Below are positions 1-8,836 of a stretch of DNA of 39,620 bases, piece by piece. The stretch's first letter is position 1, and the number at the start of each line of letters is the position of its first letter. The notes beneath the pieces were generated by a model. It saw only the letters and a program-made list of their open reading frames with translations, was not told where the DNA came from and made no database searches. The translations under genes were made by a program, and so were the position numbers. This stretch comes from Acidobacteriota bacterium (lineage in GTDB: Bacteria; Acidobacteriota; Terriglobia; Terriglobales; Acidobacteriaceae), in NCBI GenBank assembly GCA_021810625.1, contig JAJZIJ010000023.1, forward strand, positions 1 to 39,620. The letters run 5' to 3'.

Positions 1-206
1 GCGAGAATGAATTCGCGCGCGGCCCTCGACCTGTCAACGGCATTGAGAGCTTTTGGAGCTTCGCAAAACGCCGCTTGCTCAAGTTCAATGGCATCGCAAA
101 ACATACCTTTTATCTTCATCTCAAGGAAACCGAATTTCGCTTCAATCACCGCCAGGACAACCTTTACAAAACCCTGGCATCCTTCTTCCGTAATCACCCA
201 CTCTGA
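1..206 (+). CDS. IS1595-family transposase, C-terminal fragment (5' end outside window)
   Basis: An open frame runs in from the left edge and stops at TGA 204-206; it has no start here. The translated end contains NGIESFWSFAKRRL, FNGIAKHTFYLHLKE and EFRFNHR. These are characteristic of the C-terminal part of the ISXO2/IS1595 DDE transposase domain, where the Glu in NGIESFWS is the last acidic catalytic residue and the FxFNHR segment lies near the end of the protein. The protein ends naturally (FFRNHPL), so the 3' end looks intact; whether the rest of the element is complete cannot be judged. I did not find an obvious terminal inverted repeat between this stop and the next gene. The frame lies next to a toxin-antitoxin pair, a common arrangement at accessory sites. 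Confidence 0.85.
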   Translation, partial: ENEFARGPRPVNGIESFWSFAKRRLLKFNGIAKHTFYLHLKETEFRFNHRQDNLYKTLASFFRNHPL

Positions 207-290
207 GAGCTTTGCTTCCTAAGACCCAATGCAAATAGCGGTGGTATGCTGGTGTACGAAGCAATTGGGAAGAATGGAAGCGAGGATTCT

Positions 291-1013
291 ATGCTGAAAA
301 ATAAGCCGTCTCGCAAACCAAGGCAGGACATACGAACCGTGCCTACCTATACCGTCCCAGAGGCCGCAAAATTTCTGGCTATTCACTGTGCAACTTTGTC
401 CGCTTGGTACGATGGGGACGATCCAATTCTTCGTGCATCCGGCAGTATCGGATCAATTCGCCTTCTCTCTTATAGAGATATTGAAGAAGCGTATCGTGTT
501 CATCTCTTGCGGGAACAGGGTAATTTTTCGCTTCAGTTTTTGCGGAGATCGATGCGGAATGCGCGGAAAATGTCTCGTAGTCGTCACCCCCTGCAACATG
601 CCGATGCAGTCAAAGAGTTCTTAAAAGAAGCCCCTGCCAGCAGAGATATTGTGTTTGACAAGCCTGCTCGTGGCAAGAATCCGCGCACAATCACTTCTTT
701 GGGAAAGAATCCGGGGCAATTGGTCGTTCCAAGTGTCATAGATTTGTTTGCGAAGAGGATCGTTGAAGGGGAGGGTATCTTTCCTTGGCGTTTTGCTGCA
801 ACGGATCATGATAGCCGCCCTGTCTCTATGAATCCCCAAATCATGTCGGGGCGGCTAGTTATCACTGGAACGCGCATACCTGTTAGCGTCCTCGTGGAGG
901 GCAAGAAATCCGGAAAAACGCTTGCGAATATGGCCAAGGATTACGGGATTGACAGTGAAATCATTGAAAAGGCGCTGATCCACATTGGCCAAGTACGTCA
1001 AAAAGCGGCGTGA
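291..1013 (+). CDS. VapB45-like antitoxin (HTH + DUF433)
   Basis: Predicted antitoxin of a type II toxin-antitoxin pair. The N-terminal part (TYTVPEAAKFLAIHCATLSAW) looks like a MerR/excisionase-type helix-turn-helix that would bind its own promoter. The C-terminal ~75 residues (MNPQIMSGRLVITGTRIPV, then LANMAKDYGID) match DUF433, a small domain common in VapB-like antitoxins. The roughly 240-residue length and the PIN-like partner just downstream recall Mycobacterium tuberculosis VapB45 (Rv2018), as I remember it. I chose ATG 291 because AGCGAGGA lies a few bases upstream; an in-frame ATG at 246 has no ribosome-binding site. The gene overlaps the toxin gene by 29 bases, so translation is probably coupled. 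Codon use is less GC-rich than in the core genes nearby, which fits acquisition. Confidence 0.8.
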   Translation: MLKNKPSRKPRQDIRTVPTYTVPEAAKFLAIHCATLSAWYDGDDPILRASGSIGSIRLLSYRDIEEAYRVHLLREQGNFSLQFLRRSMRNARKMSRSRHPLQHADAVKEFLKEAPASRDIVFDKPARGKNPRTITSLGKNPGQLVVPSVIDLFAKRIVEGEGIFPWRFAATDHDSRPVSMNPQIMSGRLVITGTRIPVSVLVEGKKSGKTLANMAKDYGIDSEIIEKALIHIGQVRQKAA

Positions 1014-1419
1014 GGAATGTGTATTATTCCTCGATGATGGCTTTTCGGCTCCCTCTGTTGCCGAGCGACTCTCAACGGCTGGATTCACAGTTCAACGCTT
1101 TCCTGAGTGGTTTAAGGATAATGCAGGAAGACCGTTGAAAAGCATTCCAGATACAGAGATTATCCAGTTTTGCCACAAGCACGGATGGCTATTGGTTACG
1201 CGTGACCATGAAATGAAAAACATGCACCACGAAGAAATTCGAAAAACCGACATCGCCATCTTAGCGACCGCTAACAATAGCGCTAAGGATCAAGACGAGT
1301 GGGTAGCGGCGATTATCAATCTAAAAGGGCGTATTCTCCGAGAGTTTAAGAAGCATGAACGACCCTGGTTTGCAACCTTCAGCCGTAGTGCATCGCTTAG
1401 GATCGAAACCATCAAGTAA
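985..1419 (+). CDS. VapC45-like PIN-domain toxin
   Basis: Predicted ribonuclease toxin of 144 residues. It opens with VLFLDDGFSAPSVAERL (acidic D17, D18), followed by IPDTEIIQFCHKHGWLLVTRDHEM with D56, E58 and D74. This is the spacing of acidic residues in the compact PIN-like (Mut7-C/VapC45) fold, which would bind a divalent metal and cut RNA. The start is TTG 985, inside the end of the antitoxin gene, with GAAAAGG about 12 bases upstream; no ATG lies in frame near the amino end. The overlap order antitoxin-then-toxin is typical. The RNA target cannot be inferred from sequence. The C-terminal ~30 residues are basic and could touch RNA; that is inference. Confidence 0.8.
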   Translation: MAKYVKKRREECVLFLDDGFSAPSVAERLSTAGFTVQRFPEWFKDNAGRPLKSIPDTEIIQFCHKHGWLLVTRDHEMKNMHHEEIRKTDIAILATANNSAKDQDEWVAAIINLKGRILREFKKHERPWFATFSRSASLRIETIK

Positions 1420-1466
1420 TCGGCACCCTGATGAATGGGATGTTGTAAGACATCTCGTCATACATT

Positions 1467-3083
1467 CTAATTCGCGGCGGCGATGGCGGCTACGATTGCG
1501 TCGATGGTCTGCGTGGTATCCACCACATTGGGGCGATGCGCGTCGCAGAGAATCGAGAACGCCAGCATCCGACCACTGCGCGCCACCACATAGCCGCTCA
1601 GACTGTTCGCCTCGCGCAGCGTTCCCGTCTTGGCAAAGATGCGCCCTTTGAGCGGGCGATGAAAGAAGCGTCCGGCCAGCGATCCATCCACGCCGCCCAC
1701 TGGCAGGGTGCCGCGAAACTCCGTGCCCCAGGGCTGCGCCGCAGCATAGCGGAGTAACTGCGTCAGCGCGCGCGGCGTAACAACATCCTGCGTGGACATG
1801 CCGGAGCCATCGTAGAGAAAGAAGTCCTCCGGGGCCACGCCTGCGTTGATTAAAAACTGCCGGATGACGCGCGTTCCTTCCACCAGAGACCCGTCCGCGC
1901 CATACTGCTTGCCCAGCAGTCGCAGCATCAACTCCGCGTGGAGATTCTGGCTGGCCTTGTTGGTGACGGTGATGTCTTCCAGCAGCGGGACGGAGGAATG
2001 TGTAGCCAGAACCATCCCCGCTGCATTGGCCGGAGGCAGAGGCGCGGCCACAGGCGAAGCCTTTGGCAACGTCACGGGAACGCGCTGTTCAGCCTCAAAG
2101 TGGGAGGTGTCGATTGGCCAGCGATGCCGCGCCACGGCATCGCCAGTTACCTGTACGCCGCGCTGCGCCAGCATTTGTCGAAACGCGATGGCGGCAAACT
2201 CTGCCGGGTCTTCAATAGCCAGCGCCAGATGCACGCCCGTACCTTCCGCAGGCACCGTTCCGAAAATTCGCACTGTCTTCGATCCCGGCTGGCGATCCAC
2301 GCCCAGCGAAGGCTGCGCCCCCGCCGTGGAAGTTCGCGCCGTGTTTTCGACCGTGTAGTAGGCCGTATCTGGATTCCAGAGTGCGGTGACTGGATCGCCC
2401 GGATGCGCTCCGGGAAACACATTCAGATACACAACATTGTCATTCACCGTCAGCGCGGAAATCGGCGCGCCGTAGCCCCACTCCAGATCATCCCAGATCC
2501 AACCGTATCCGTAGCGTTCAAAAGGGAAGGCCGTATCGTCACCAATGATGTTGCCGGAGATCGACCTCAATCCGCGTTGCACCACTTGATCGGCCAGCGC
2601 TTCGAGTGTCGCCAAGGGAACATCCGACCGCTCGGTATGAAGATGGTATGGATACACGCGCCCGGAGAGACTGGCATCCCCGTTGCCTTGCAGGATCAGG
2701 TCGCCGTGCAGAACTCCAGCCGCATCCACAGGTTGACTGGTCAGCACGCGCGTCGCAGTGGTTGCCGCAGGCCCCAGCAACGCCAGTGCCGCCGCCGTGG
2801 TACATAGCTTGGCATCGGAGGCGGGCGCGAAGAGTTGCGCGTCGTTCTTGGCGTACACGACGCGACCATCCAGCGTGGTGACGGAGATGCCCCAATGCGC
2901 CTGCGCCGCCTCTGGAGCGGTCAGCAGTGCTTCAATCTGGCGATCCAGCTTGGTTTGTGAGGATGCCACAGGCGTCCCGCGTGGAGCTGCCGGGAGCGCG
3001 GGCGTCAGCCCAATTAGCAGACTGAAGAGGATCGGCGAAACAGCGTGAAAACCAACGGCGCGGATGGAGTTCATAGCAGGCAT
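1467..3083 (-). CDS. dacB: D-alanyl-D-alanine carboxypeptidase/endopeptidase, PBP4 (S13) family
   Basis: Periplasmic penicillin-binding protein that removes the terminal D-Ala of peptidoglycan stem peptides and can cut D-Ala-mDAP cross-links. The three penicillin-recognition motifs are present: S89-D-A-K92 (SxxK), S378-Q-N380 (SxN) and K485-T-G487 (KTG, in FAKTGTLREANSLSGY). The ~280 residues between motifs 1 and 2 are the large insertion typical of the S13 family. A signal peptide is visible (hydrophobic segment ~15-30 ending LPAAP). The length of 538 is slightly above the E. coli enzyme. ATG 3083 follows directly after the TAA of the upstream dehydrogenase gene (TAAATG); an alternative ATG is at 3074. 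As the last gene of a three-gene minus-strand operon it is probably co-expressed with nucleotide-sugar synthesis. Confidence 0.93.
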   Translation of the reverse strand: MPAMNSIRAVGFHAVSPILFSLLIGLTPALPAAPRGTPVASSQTKLDRQIEALLTAPEAAQAHWGISVTTLDGRVVYAKNDAQLFAPASDAKLCTTAAALALLGPAATTATRVLTSQPVDAAGVLHGDLILQGNGDASLSGRVYPYHLHTERSDVPLATLEALADQVVQRGLRSISGNIIGDDTAFPFERYGYGWIWDDLEWGYGAPISALTVNDNVVYLNVFPGAHPGDPVTALWNPDTAYYTVENTARTSTAGAQPSLGVDRQPGSKTVRIFGTVPAEGTGVHLALAIEDPAEFAAIAFRQMLAQRGVQVTGDAVARHRWPIDTSHFEAEQRVPVTLPKASPVAAPLPPANAAGMVLATHSSVPLLEDITVTNKASQNLHAELMLRLLGKQYGADGSLVEGTRVIRQFLINAGVAPEDFFLYDGSGMSTQDVVTPRALTQLLRYAAAQPWGTEFRGTLPVGGVDGSLAGRFFHRPLKGRIFAKTGTLREANSLSGYVVARSGRMLAFSILCDAHRPNVVDTTQTIDAIVAAIAAAN

Positions 3084-4454
3084 TTAGCAACGCGCGATCT
3101 TTGGCGAATCAATGCCGCGCGTGGCATTGCGCGAATCCACCACCAATTGCGCCTCGGCGACGATCTTTTTGTAGTCATACGCCGTGTGGTCGGTCACGAT
3201 CAGCACGCAGTCAAACTCCGGCACGCGATTCAGCGGCGTGGAGTCCATATTCAGGCTGTAGCGGCGTCCGTGGCCTACATGCGCGAAGAAGGGATCGTTA
3301 TAACTGACCGCAGCGCCTTCGTGTTGCAGCATTTCGATGATGGTTAGCGCGGGCGATTCGCGCAGATCATCAACATCTTTTTTATACGCCACGCCGAGCA
3401 CCAGTACCTTCGATCCACGCAGCGATTTGCGCTCCCGATTCAACGCAGTCATCACCGATTGGAGCACATGGTAGGGCATGGCCTCATTTACCTCGCCTGC
3501 CAGCTCAATAAAGCGCGTGGAGAAGTCGTACTCCTTGGCCTTCCAGCTTAGATAAAACGGGTCGATGGGAATGCAGTGCCCGCCCAGCCCCGGCCCCGGA
3601 TAGAACGCTTGAAAGCCAAACGGCTTGGTCGCCGCCGCGTCGATGATCTCCCAGATATCGAGGCCCATGCGCAGGCAGAGCAGCTTCAGCTCATTGACCA
3701 GCGCGATGTTCACGCAACGATAAATGTTTTCGAGCAGCTTGGTCATCTCCGCCGCCGCCGGGCTGGAGACGCGCACCACGCGGTTGAAGATGCTGTTGTA
3801 GAGGCCCGCCGCCATCTCGGTGGCTACTGCGTCCAGACCGCCGATAACTTTGGGAATGTCTTTGCGCGCCACGCGGGTGTTGCCGGGGTCTTCGCGCTCC
3901 GGCGAAAAGGCCACGTAGACGCCCACCTGCTCCGGCTCGCGCACGGCCAGAACGTTGCCCGCGTTTTCAATGGCGGGGACGACAACCTCAACCGTTGTTC
4001 CCGGATATGTTGTGCTTTCCAGCACCACCAACTGTCCGGCGCGCAGATGCGGCGCAATTTTTTCCATCGTGGAGACGATGTAGCTCATATCCGGCGTGCG
4101 ATGTTCGCTGAGCGGCGTGGGTACGCAGATCAGCACGGCATCGACGCTGGCGATCTCGGAAAAATCGCTGGTGGCGCGCAGGCCGGATTTCTGCGCGGCC
4201 TGGATGTGCTCCGGCTCAATGCGATAGATGTACGATTGGCCCGCATTTAGTTTTTCGACCTTGCGGGCATCAATGTCAAAGCCCACCACGCGGAAGCGCT
4301 CCGCGCTGAAGAGCAGCGCCAGCGGCAGGCCCACGTAGCCCAGACCGATGATGCCAACCTGCAATTCCCGCTGTTCCAGGCGCGCGCGCCATGCAGCCAG
4401 CGACGCAGGCGCGGAAACCGCAGCAGAGGAAATATCCGTGGAGGCAGGGTTCAT
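3084..4454 (-). CDS. wbpA: UDP-N-acetylhexosamine 6-dehydrogenase (nucleotide sugar dehydrogenase)
   Basis: NAD-dependent four-electron oxidation of a UDP-HexNAc to the uronic acid, in the cytoplasm, for capsule, O-antigen or exopolysaccharide synthesis. The Rossmann motif is GIIGLGYVG (residues 34-42). The catalytic cysteine is C294 in GPGLGGHCIPIDP, and K240 in the AEMTKLLEN segment is the conserved lysine of the family. The SPERxDPG motif (VAFSPEREDPGN) is present, as in WbpA, WbpO and TviB. The length of 456 is normal. The start ATG 4454 overlaps the stop of the upstream epimerase in an ATGA, a sign of translational coupling. Because the partner looks like a UDP-GlcNAc 4-epimerase, the product could be UDP-GlcNAcA or UDP-GalNAcA; the substrate is not decided by the sequence, so the symbol is by family only. 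Confidence 0.85.
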   Translation of the reverse strand: MNPASTDISSAAVSAPASLAAWRARLEQRELQVGIIGLGYVGLPLALLFSAERFRVVGFDIDARKVEKLNAGQSYIYRIEPEHIQAAQKSGLRATSDFSEIASVDAVLICVPTPLSEHRTPDMSYIVSTMEKIAPHLRAGQLVVLESTTYPGTTVEVVVPAIENAGNVLAVREPEQVGVYVAFSPEREDPGNTRVARKDIPKVIGGLDAVATEMAAGLYNSIFNRVVRVSSPAAAEMTKLLENIYRCVNIALVNELKLLCLRMGLDIWEIIDAAATKPFGFQAFYPGPGLGGHCIPIDPFYLSWKAKEYDFSTRFIELAGEVNEAMPYHVLQSVMTALNRERKSLRGSKVLVLGVAYKKDVDDLRESPALTIIEMLQHEGAAVSYNDPFFAHVGHGRRYSLNMDSTPLNRVPEFDCVLIVTDHTAYDYKKIVAEAQLVVDSRNATRGIDSPKIARC

Positions 4455-5434
4455 GCGGAGACCTCTGCCTTCTTCATTTCTTTCTGCTTCTCTTGATGCT
4501 TCTCCTGATACCAGGCCACGGTTCGGCGCAGACCTTCGACAAAATCCACGGTTGGGTCGTAACCCAGCGCCTCACGCGCAGCGGAGATGTCCGCATACGA
4601 GTGCTGGATGTCTCCCTCGCGTGGCGGCCCGTACTGCGGCGGGTTTTTATAGCCAAGAATTTCTGCCAGCAGATGATAGGTTTCGTTCAGCGTGTGCGGC
4701 TCCCCGCAAGCGATGTTGAAGACGCGGCCCGCAACCTTTTCCGCCGGAGCTGTCGCGGCCTTCAGGTTGGCCTGGACGACGTTTTCAATGTAGGTAAAGT
4801 CACGGCTCTGCTCCCCATCACCAAAGATGACGGGCTGGTCGTTGTCGAGCATCATGCGGATAAACTTCGCCATCACGCCGCTGTAGGGAGAATCTGGAGC
4901 CTGACGCGGGCCAAAGATGTTGAAGTAGCGCAGCGCCACTGTCTCCAGGCCGAAGATTTCCCAATAACTGCGCAGGTAGAGTTCCCCCACCAGTTTCTGC
5001 ACGGCGTAGGGCGAGATTGGCCCCGGCGGCATCGACTCCTGCTGCGGGAGCGGATTTTTATTTCCATACGCCGAGGAGGACGCGGCATACACGATGCGCT
5101 GCACGCCTGCGGCCCGCGCCGCTTCGAGCAAATTGAAGGTTCCGTCGATGTTGGCCGCATGGCTGGTGCGGGGATCCTGGATGGACAATGGCACAGAGGG
5201 CAGCGCGCCTTGATGGAAGATAATCTGCACGCCTGCGCAGGCCTTGCTCATGGCATCGGCGTTGCGTAGATCGGCCCCGATCAGGTCAATCTTGCCGGAA
5301 ATGCCTGCCAGATTCTCGCGCCTGCCGGTGGAGAAGTTGTCCAGCGCTCGCACCGTTTCGCCGCGCTCAACCAACGCATGGGTTAGCCATGAACCAATAA
5401 ATCCTGCCGCTCCCGTAACCAAATACACAGCCAT
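4451..5434 (-). CDS. NAD-dependent epimerase, WbpP-like UDP-GlcNAc 4-epimerase
   Basis: Extended short-chain dehydrogenase/reductase of 327 residues. The cofactor-binding motif is GAAGFIG (8-14) and the catalytic set is S120/S121 with Y143 and K147 in SPYAVQK. Further family marks are ALRYFNIFGPRQ and the nucleotide-binding FGDGEQSRDFTYIENVV. The strongest resemblance is to UDP-hexose and UDP-GlcNAc 4-epimerases (WbpP, TviC), less to dTDP-glucose dehydratases, which would have a Glu/Lys-containing active site before the tyrosine. It is first in the operon with the dehydrogenase and PBP4 gene. The C-terminal tail is highly charged (EKHQEKQKEMKKAE). Starts at ATG 5434; exact substrate is inferred from the neighbour. 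Confidence 0.82.
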   Translation of the reverse strand: MAVYLVTGAAGFIGSWLTHALVERGETVRALDNFSTGRRENLAGISGKIDLIGADLRNADAMSKACAGVQIIFHQGALPSVPLSIQDPRTSHAANIDGTFNLLEAARAAGVQRIVYAASSSAYGNKNPLPQQESMPPGPISPYAVQKLVGELYLRSYWEIFGLETVALRYFNIFGPRQAPDSPYSGVMAKFIRMMLDNDQPVIFGDGEQSRDFTYIENVVQANLKAATAPAEKVAGRVFNIACGEPHTLNETYHLLAEILGYKNPPQYGPPREGDIQHSYADISAAREALGYDPTVDFVEGLRRTVAWYQEKHQEKQKEMKKAEVSA

Positions 5435-5686
5435 ACTTTTTACCTAAACCTTCTCGCGCGAAAATTCCAAGACGCGACCCGATGAAAAACACATTGCTTT
5501 TTTTGATGCGCGTGTAACTCTTTAAGGATACCAATGCGCGAGGAGAGTCTGCGAATTTTTAGACTCCGAGGTTGTCGAATCCACACAAGAAGCCCCATTC
5601 TGTGCAAAGTCGGGGGATATATGGTGTCTCCTGCGCTTCTTTGCGGCTGCGGAGGCTGCGTCTTTCGGCTGCGGCAGGCTGATTTT
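5435..5686. other. Intergenic stretch between two minus-strand operons
   Basis: About 250 bases that must carry the promoter for the epimerase operon and the 3' end of the RND gene. Near 5640-5680 there is a GC-rich patch of repeated GCGGCTGCGG/GAGGCTGCG words; I see no clean stem followed by a T-run, so no terminator is called. No convincing -35/-10 pair was found. Confidence 0.4.
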
Positions 5687-8600
5687 TCATCGTGTTAGCC
5701 AGTAGTAGATGGCCGGAGTAACCAGCAGCGAGAGTGCCATTGAAAGCGCCACGCCGCCGATGACGGCAATGGCCAGGGGCTGCAACATCTGGGAACCGGC
5801 GCCGATGCCAAAGGCCAGCGGTAACATGCCCGCCACAGCGGCCATCGCTGTCATCAGAATGGGGCGCAGGCGGCGGCGGCCCGATTCGACAATGGCGTTC
5901 TCGGCGGAGAAACCCAGCGCGCGGAATTTGTGATCGGCATCGAGTAGCAGAATGCCGTTCTTGGCTACGATGCCAATGACCATAATCAACCCCATAAAGG
6001 AGGCGACGTTGAAGGTGATGCGTGTGAGCAGGAGCGCCAGCATGACTCCGGCCACCGAAAGAACCGACGAGGAGAGAATGGCGACAGGAGCGGCAAAACC
6101 GCGAAACTCCGCAAGCAGAACGCCGAAAACCAGGGCCAGAGCCAGCAACAGCACGCGCAGCAGTTCGTGGAAGGATTGCTGCTGTTGCTGATAGGTTCCC
6201 CCGTAAACGATGCGCACCGAGGCAGGCAGGCCGAGCGCGGCGACTTTTTTCTGGATGCGCGCCATACCCGTGCCAAGATCAGAACCCTCAAGGCCACCGG
6301 TGACGGTGATGTCGCGTTGCAGATTTTCGCGGAAGATTTCATTTTGCGGCGGCAGCTCCGTAACCTGGGCCAGCGTGCCGAGCGTGGCCGTGTGTCCAGT
6401 GGAGCCGACCAACACCAGATTTTGCATCGCCGCGAGCGAGGCGCGATCCGCCTTCGGAAAACGGACGCGAATGGTATATGGGCGGCCATCGCGAATCAGT
6501 GGCTGGTCGGCGGGCACACCTTCCAGAATGGCGTGCGCGTTGGTGGCCACCTCCTGCGGTGTGAAGCCCATCTGCGCGGCCACGGCGGGCAGCACGTTGA
6601 AGTTGGTCGCCGGACTGCTCAGGCTGTCGTCAATGCCATTGCGCACATCGACCACGCCGGGAACCTGCGCGATGGTATCGGCCACACGCGGGGCCAGTTG
6701 TTGCAGCAGGCGAATGTCGGTTGAGAACAGGCGAATCTGGATCGGCTCCGGCGCGTTGGAGAGATCGTTGATGTTGTCCTGCAACATCTGCGCGACCTCA
6801 ATATCCAATTGCGGCGCGATGGCGTGGATGCGCTCACGAACATCTTCCATGACCGCTTCAGTGCTTCGGTCGCGATGGCTTCGCAGCTTGACGGTGAAGT
6901 CGCCCCGATTGGCCTCCGTAACCGCGGCCAAGCCCAGTTGCAGGCCCGTGCGACGCGAGGTGGTTTCTACTTCCGGGGTATCATGCAGCACTTTTTCCAC
7001 TTGCAGGAGCACGCGGTTGGTCTCGCTCAGCGAGGTTCCGGCGGGCATCAGATAGTCGAGGATGAACCCACCCTCGTCCATCGCGGGCAGCAGGTCGGAA
7101 CCGAGACCGCGATAGGCGAGCAGCCCTGCGATGACGACAATCAAACAGATAGCGCCAAGCCAGAGTGGATTGCGCAGCGCGGCGCGTATCCAGCGCGCAT
7201 AATGATCGAGAATACGGCGCATCCAGGGCGACTGTATTTTCTCTTCGTGTTCCAGCGCGTTGCCTGCATTTTCCCTGGTCGAAGTCGAAGCGCCGGCGAC
7301 TGCAACCTTGTTGCCGTCGCGCTTTTTGCGGATGAAGATCAGACTGAGACTCGGTGTCCAGGTGAGCGCCAGCGCCAGCGAGGTGAGCAGCGCGACGGTC
7401 ATGGTAATGGCAAGAGCGCGGAAGAAAACCCCCGTCACTCCCGTTACGCCAATCAACGGCAAAAACACAACGATGGGCGTGATCGTGGAGCCAACCAGCG
7501 GGATCGTAATCTCGCCCAGAGCACTGCGAATGGCCTCAATGCGATTTTGCCCCGCGTCGATATGCAGCACGATATTTTCGACAACCACAATGGCATCGTC
7601 GATGACCAGACCGACAGCGGCGGCCAGACCGCCGAGCGTCATCAGGTTGAAGCTCTCCCCCGCGATGCTGAGGATGACAAGAGTGACCAGCACCGTGACC
7701 GGAATCACCAGGCCCGCGACCAGCGACGAACCCCAGTCGCGCAGAAAGACGACAAGGATGATGGAGGCCAAAACAAGGCCAAGCAGAATCGCATCGCGCA
7801 CGCTGTGAATGGAATCCTGAATCAATTGCGATTGATCGTAAAATGGCTCCATGTGCACGCCCGGAGGCAGCGTTTTGCGAATGCTGTCCACCTCTGTCGC
7901 CACTTCGCGCGAGACTCCGAGCGCGTTGGAACCAATCTGGCGCAGCACGCTGAGCAGCACGGCTGGTTTTCCATTCGCAGTGACAATGGTGTAAACCGGC
8001 TCGGTGGAATCCTCCACGGTGGCCACGTCGCTCATGTGGATGGGCACGCCCGCAGCCGTGGTTTTCACGACCACCTGCGCCAGCTCCTGCGCCGAATGCA
8101 CCTGCCCGCCGACGAGCGCCAGCAGAAGCTCATGGTGACTTTGATACAGACCGGGGGATTCGATGAGATTGGTGCGGGCGATGGCCTGCAACAGATCGCC
8201 GACGGTCATGCGCGCCGCCATCAGTTTGGCGGGGTCAGGAATGACATGTACCTCCGGGATTTTTCCTCCCTGCACCGTCACCTGACTCACGCCGGGCAGA
8301 CGATTCAAACGCGGCTGGAGCTGATAGGTCGCCATTTCCCACAGTTCAGTCTGCGGCACACTGTCAGAGACGAGACTGTAGCCCAGAATGGGGAATGAGG
8401 CAAAACTGAGCCGCCGTGTGGTGATCTGTGCCGTGGATGGAAGATTCTGGCGCGCCTCGGCGACGGCGGAGTTGACCATCTGCAAGGTCTGCACCATATC
8501 AACGTTCCAGTCGAAGAAGAGATCGACCTCGGCCTCGCCGCGACTGGTGACGCTGCGCACGGTTTCGAGTCCGGGCACGGTGTTCACGGCGTTTTCAACG

Positions 8601-8836
8601 GGCCGCGTGATGGTGACTTCCATCTGCTCAACCGGCATGACTCCGTTGTCGATGGCGATGGTGACGCGCGGAAAACTGGTGTGCGGAAAGACAGCGACGG
8701 GAAGCTGGAAGGCCAGATACGCCCCGGCGCAGGCCAGCACCAGAGAGAAAAATATGATGGTGTGCGCGTGCCGGACGATCCAGAAGGGACGTTGCTCTTT
8801 TTCTGGAATGGAATCCGCCATCGAAGACATGCTCAA
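5687..8836 (-). CDS. RND efflux permease (AcrB/MdtB-like)
   Basis: Inner-membrane proton-driven pump of 1049 residues, the normal length for the family. The proton-relay aspartates are D413 and D414 in GLVIDDAIVVVEN on TM4, and the matching lysine is K959 in GIVAKNGILLL on TM10. The paired-Asp motif and the overall pattern point to the drug/hydrophobe (HAE-type) branch rather than metal-exporting CusA. Two periplasmic loops of ~300 residues follow TM1 and TM7. The start is TTG 8836, with GGAGG six bases upstream and overlapping the adaptor stop; ATG 8830, two codons on, is an alternative. It is the last gene of the TolC-adaptor-permease operon, so a complete tripartite pump can be made from this locus. 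Substrate unknown. Confidence 0.93.
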   Translation of the reverse strand: MSMSSMADSIPEKEQRPFWIVRHAHTIIFFSLVLACAGAYLAFQLPVAVFPHTSFPRVTIAIDNGVMPVEQMEVTITRPVENAVNTVPGLETVRSVTSRGEAEVDLFFDWNVDMVQTLQMVNSAVAEARQNLPSTAQITTRRLSFASFPILGYSLVSDSVPQTELWEMATYQLQPRLNRLPGVSQVTVQGGKIPEVHVIPDPAKLMAARMTVGDLLQAIARTNLIESPGLYQSHHELLLALVGGQVHSAQELAQVVVKTTAAGVPIHMSDVATVEDSTEPVYTIVTANGKPAVLLSVLRQIGSNALGVSREVATEVDSIRKTLPPGVHMEPFYDQSQLIQDSIHSVRDAILLGLVLASIILVVFLRDWGSSLVAGLVIPVTVLVTLVILSIAGESFNLMTLGGLAAAVGLVIDDAIVVVENIVLHIDAGQNRIEAIRSALGEITIPLVGSTITPIVVFLPLIGVTGVTGVFFRALAITMTVALLTSLALALTWTPSLSLIFIRKKRDGNKVAVAGASTSTRENAGNALEHEEKIQSPWMRRILDHYARWIRAALRNPLWLGAICLIVVIAGLLAYRGLGSDLLPAMDEGGFILDYLMPAGTSLSETNRVLLQVEKVLHDTPEVETTSRRTGLQLGLAAVTEANRGDFTVKLRSHRDRSTEAVMEDVRERIHAIAPQLDIEVAQMLQDNINDLSNAPEPIQIRLFSTDIRLLQQLAPRVADTIAQVPGVVDVRNGIDDSLSSPATNFNVLPAVAAQMGFTPQEVATNAHAILEGVPADQPLIRDGRPYTIRVRFPKADRASLAAMQNLVLVGSTGHTATLGTLAQVTELPPQNEIFRENLQRDITVTGGLEGSDLGTGMARIQKKVAALGLPASVRIVYGGTYQQQQQSFHELLRVLLLALALVFGVLLAEFRGFAAPVAILSSSVLSVAGVMLALLLTRITFNVASFMGLIMVIGIVAKNGILLLDADHKFRALGFSAENAIVESGRRRLRPILMTAMAAVAGMLPLAFGIGAGSQMLQPLAIAVIGGVALSMALSLLVTPAIYYWLTR

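Noticed and set aside
6809-8398. 529-residue plus-strand frame inside the RND gene
   Set aside because: His/Arg/Gln-rich antisense shadow without any domain; the opposite strand is a full RND permease.
5687-8836. Metal-exporting CusA/CzcA permease
   Set aside because: TM4 shows the paired-Asp DDAIVVVEN motif of drug-type pumps, and no cus/czc regulators are nearby.
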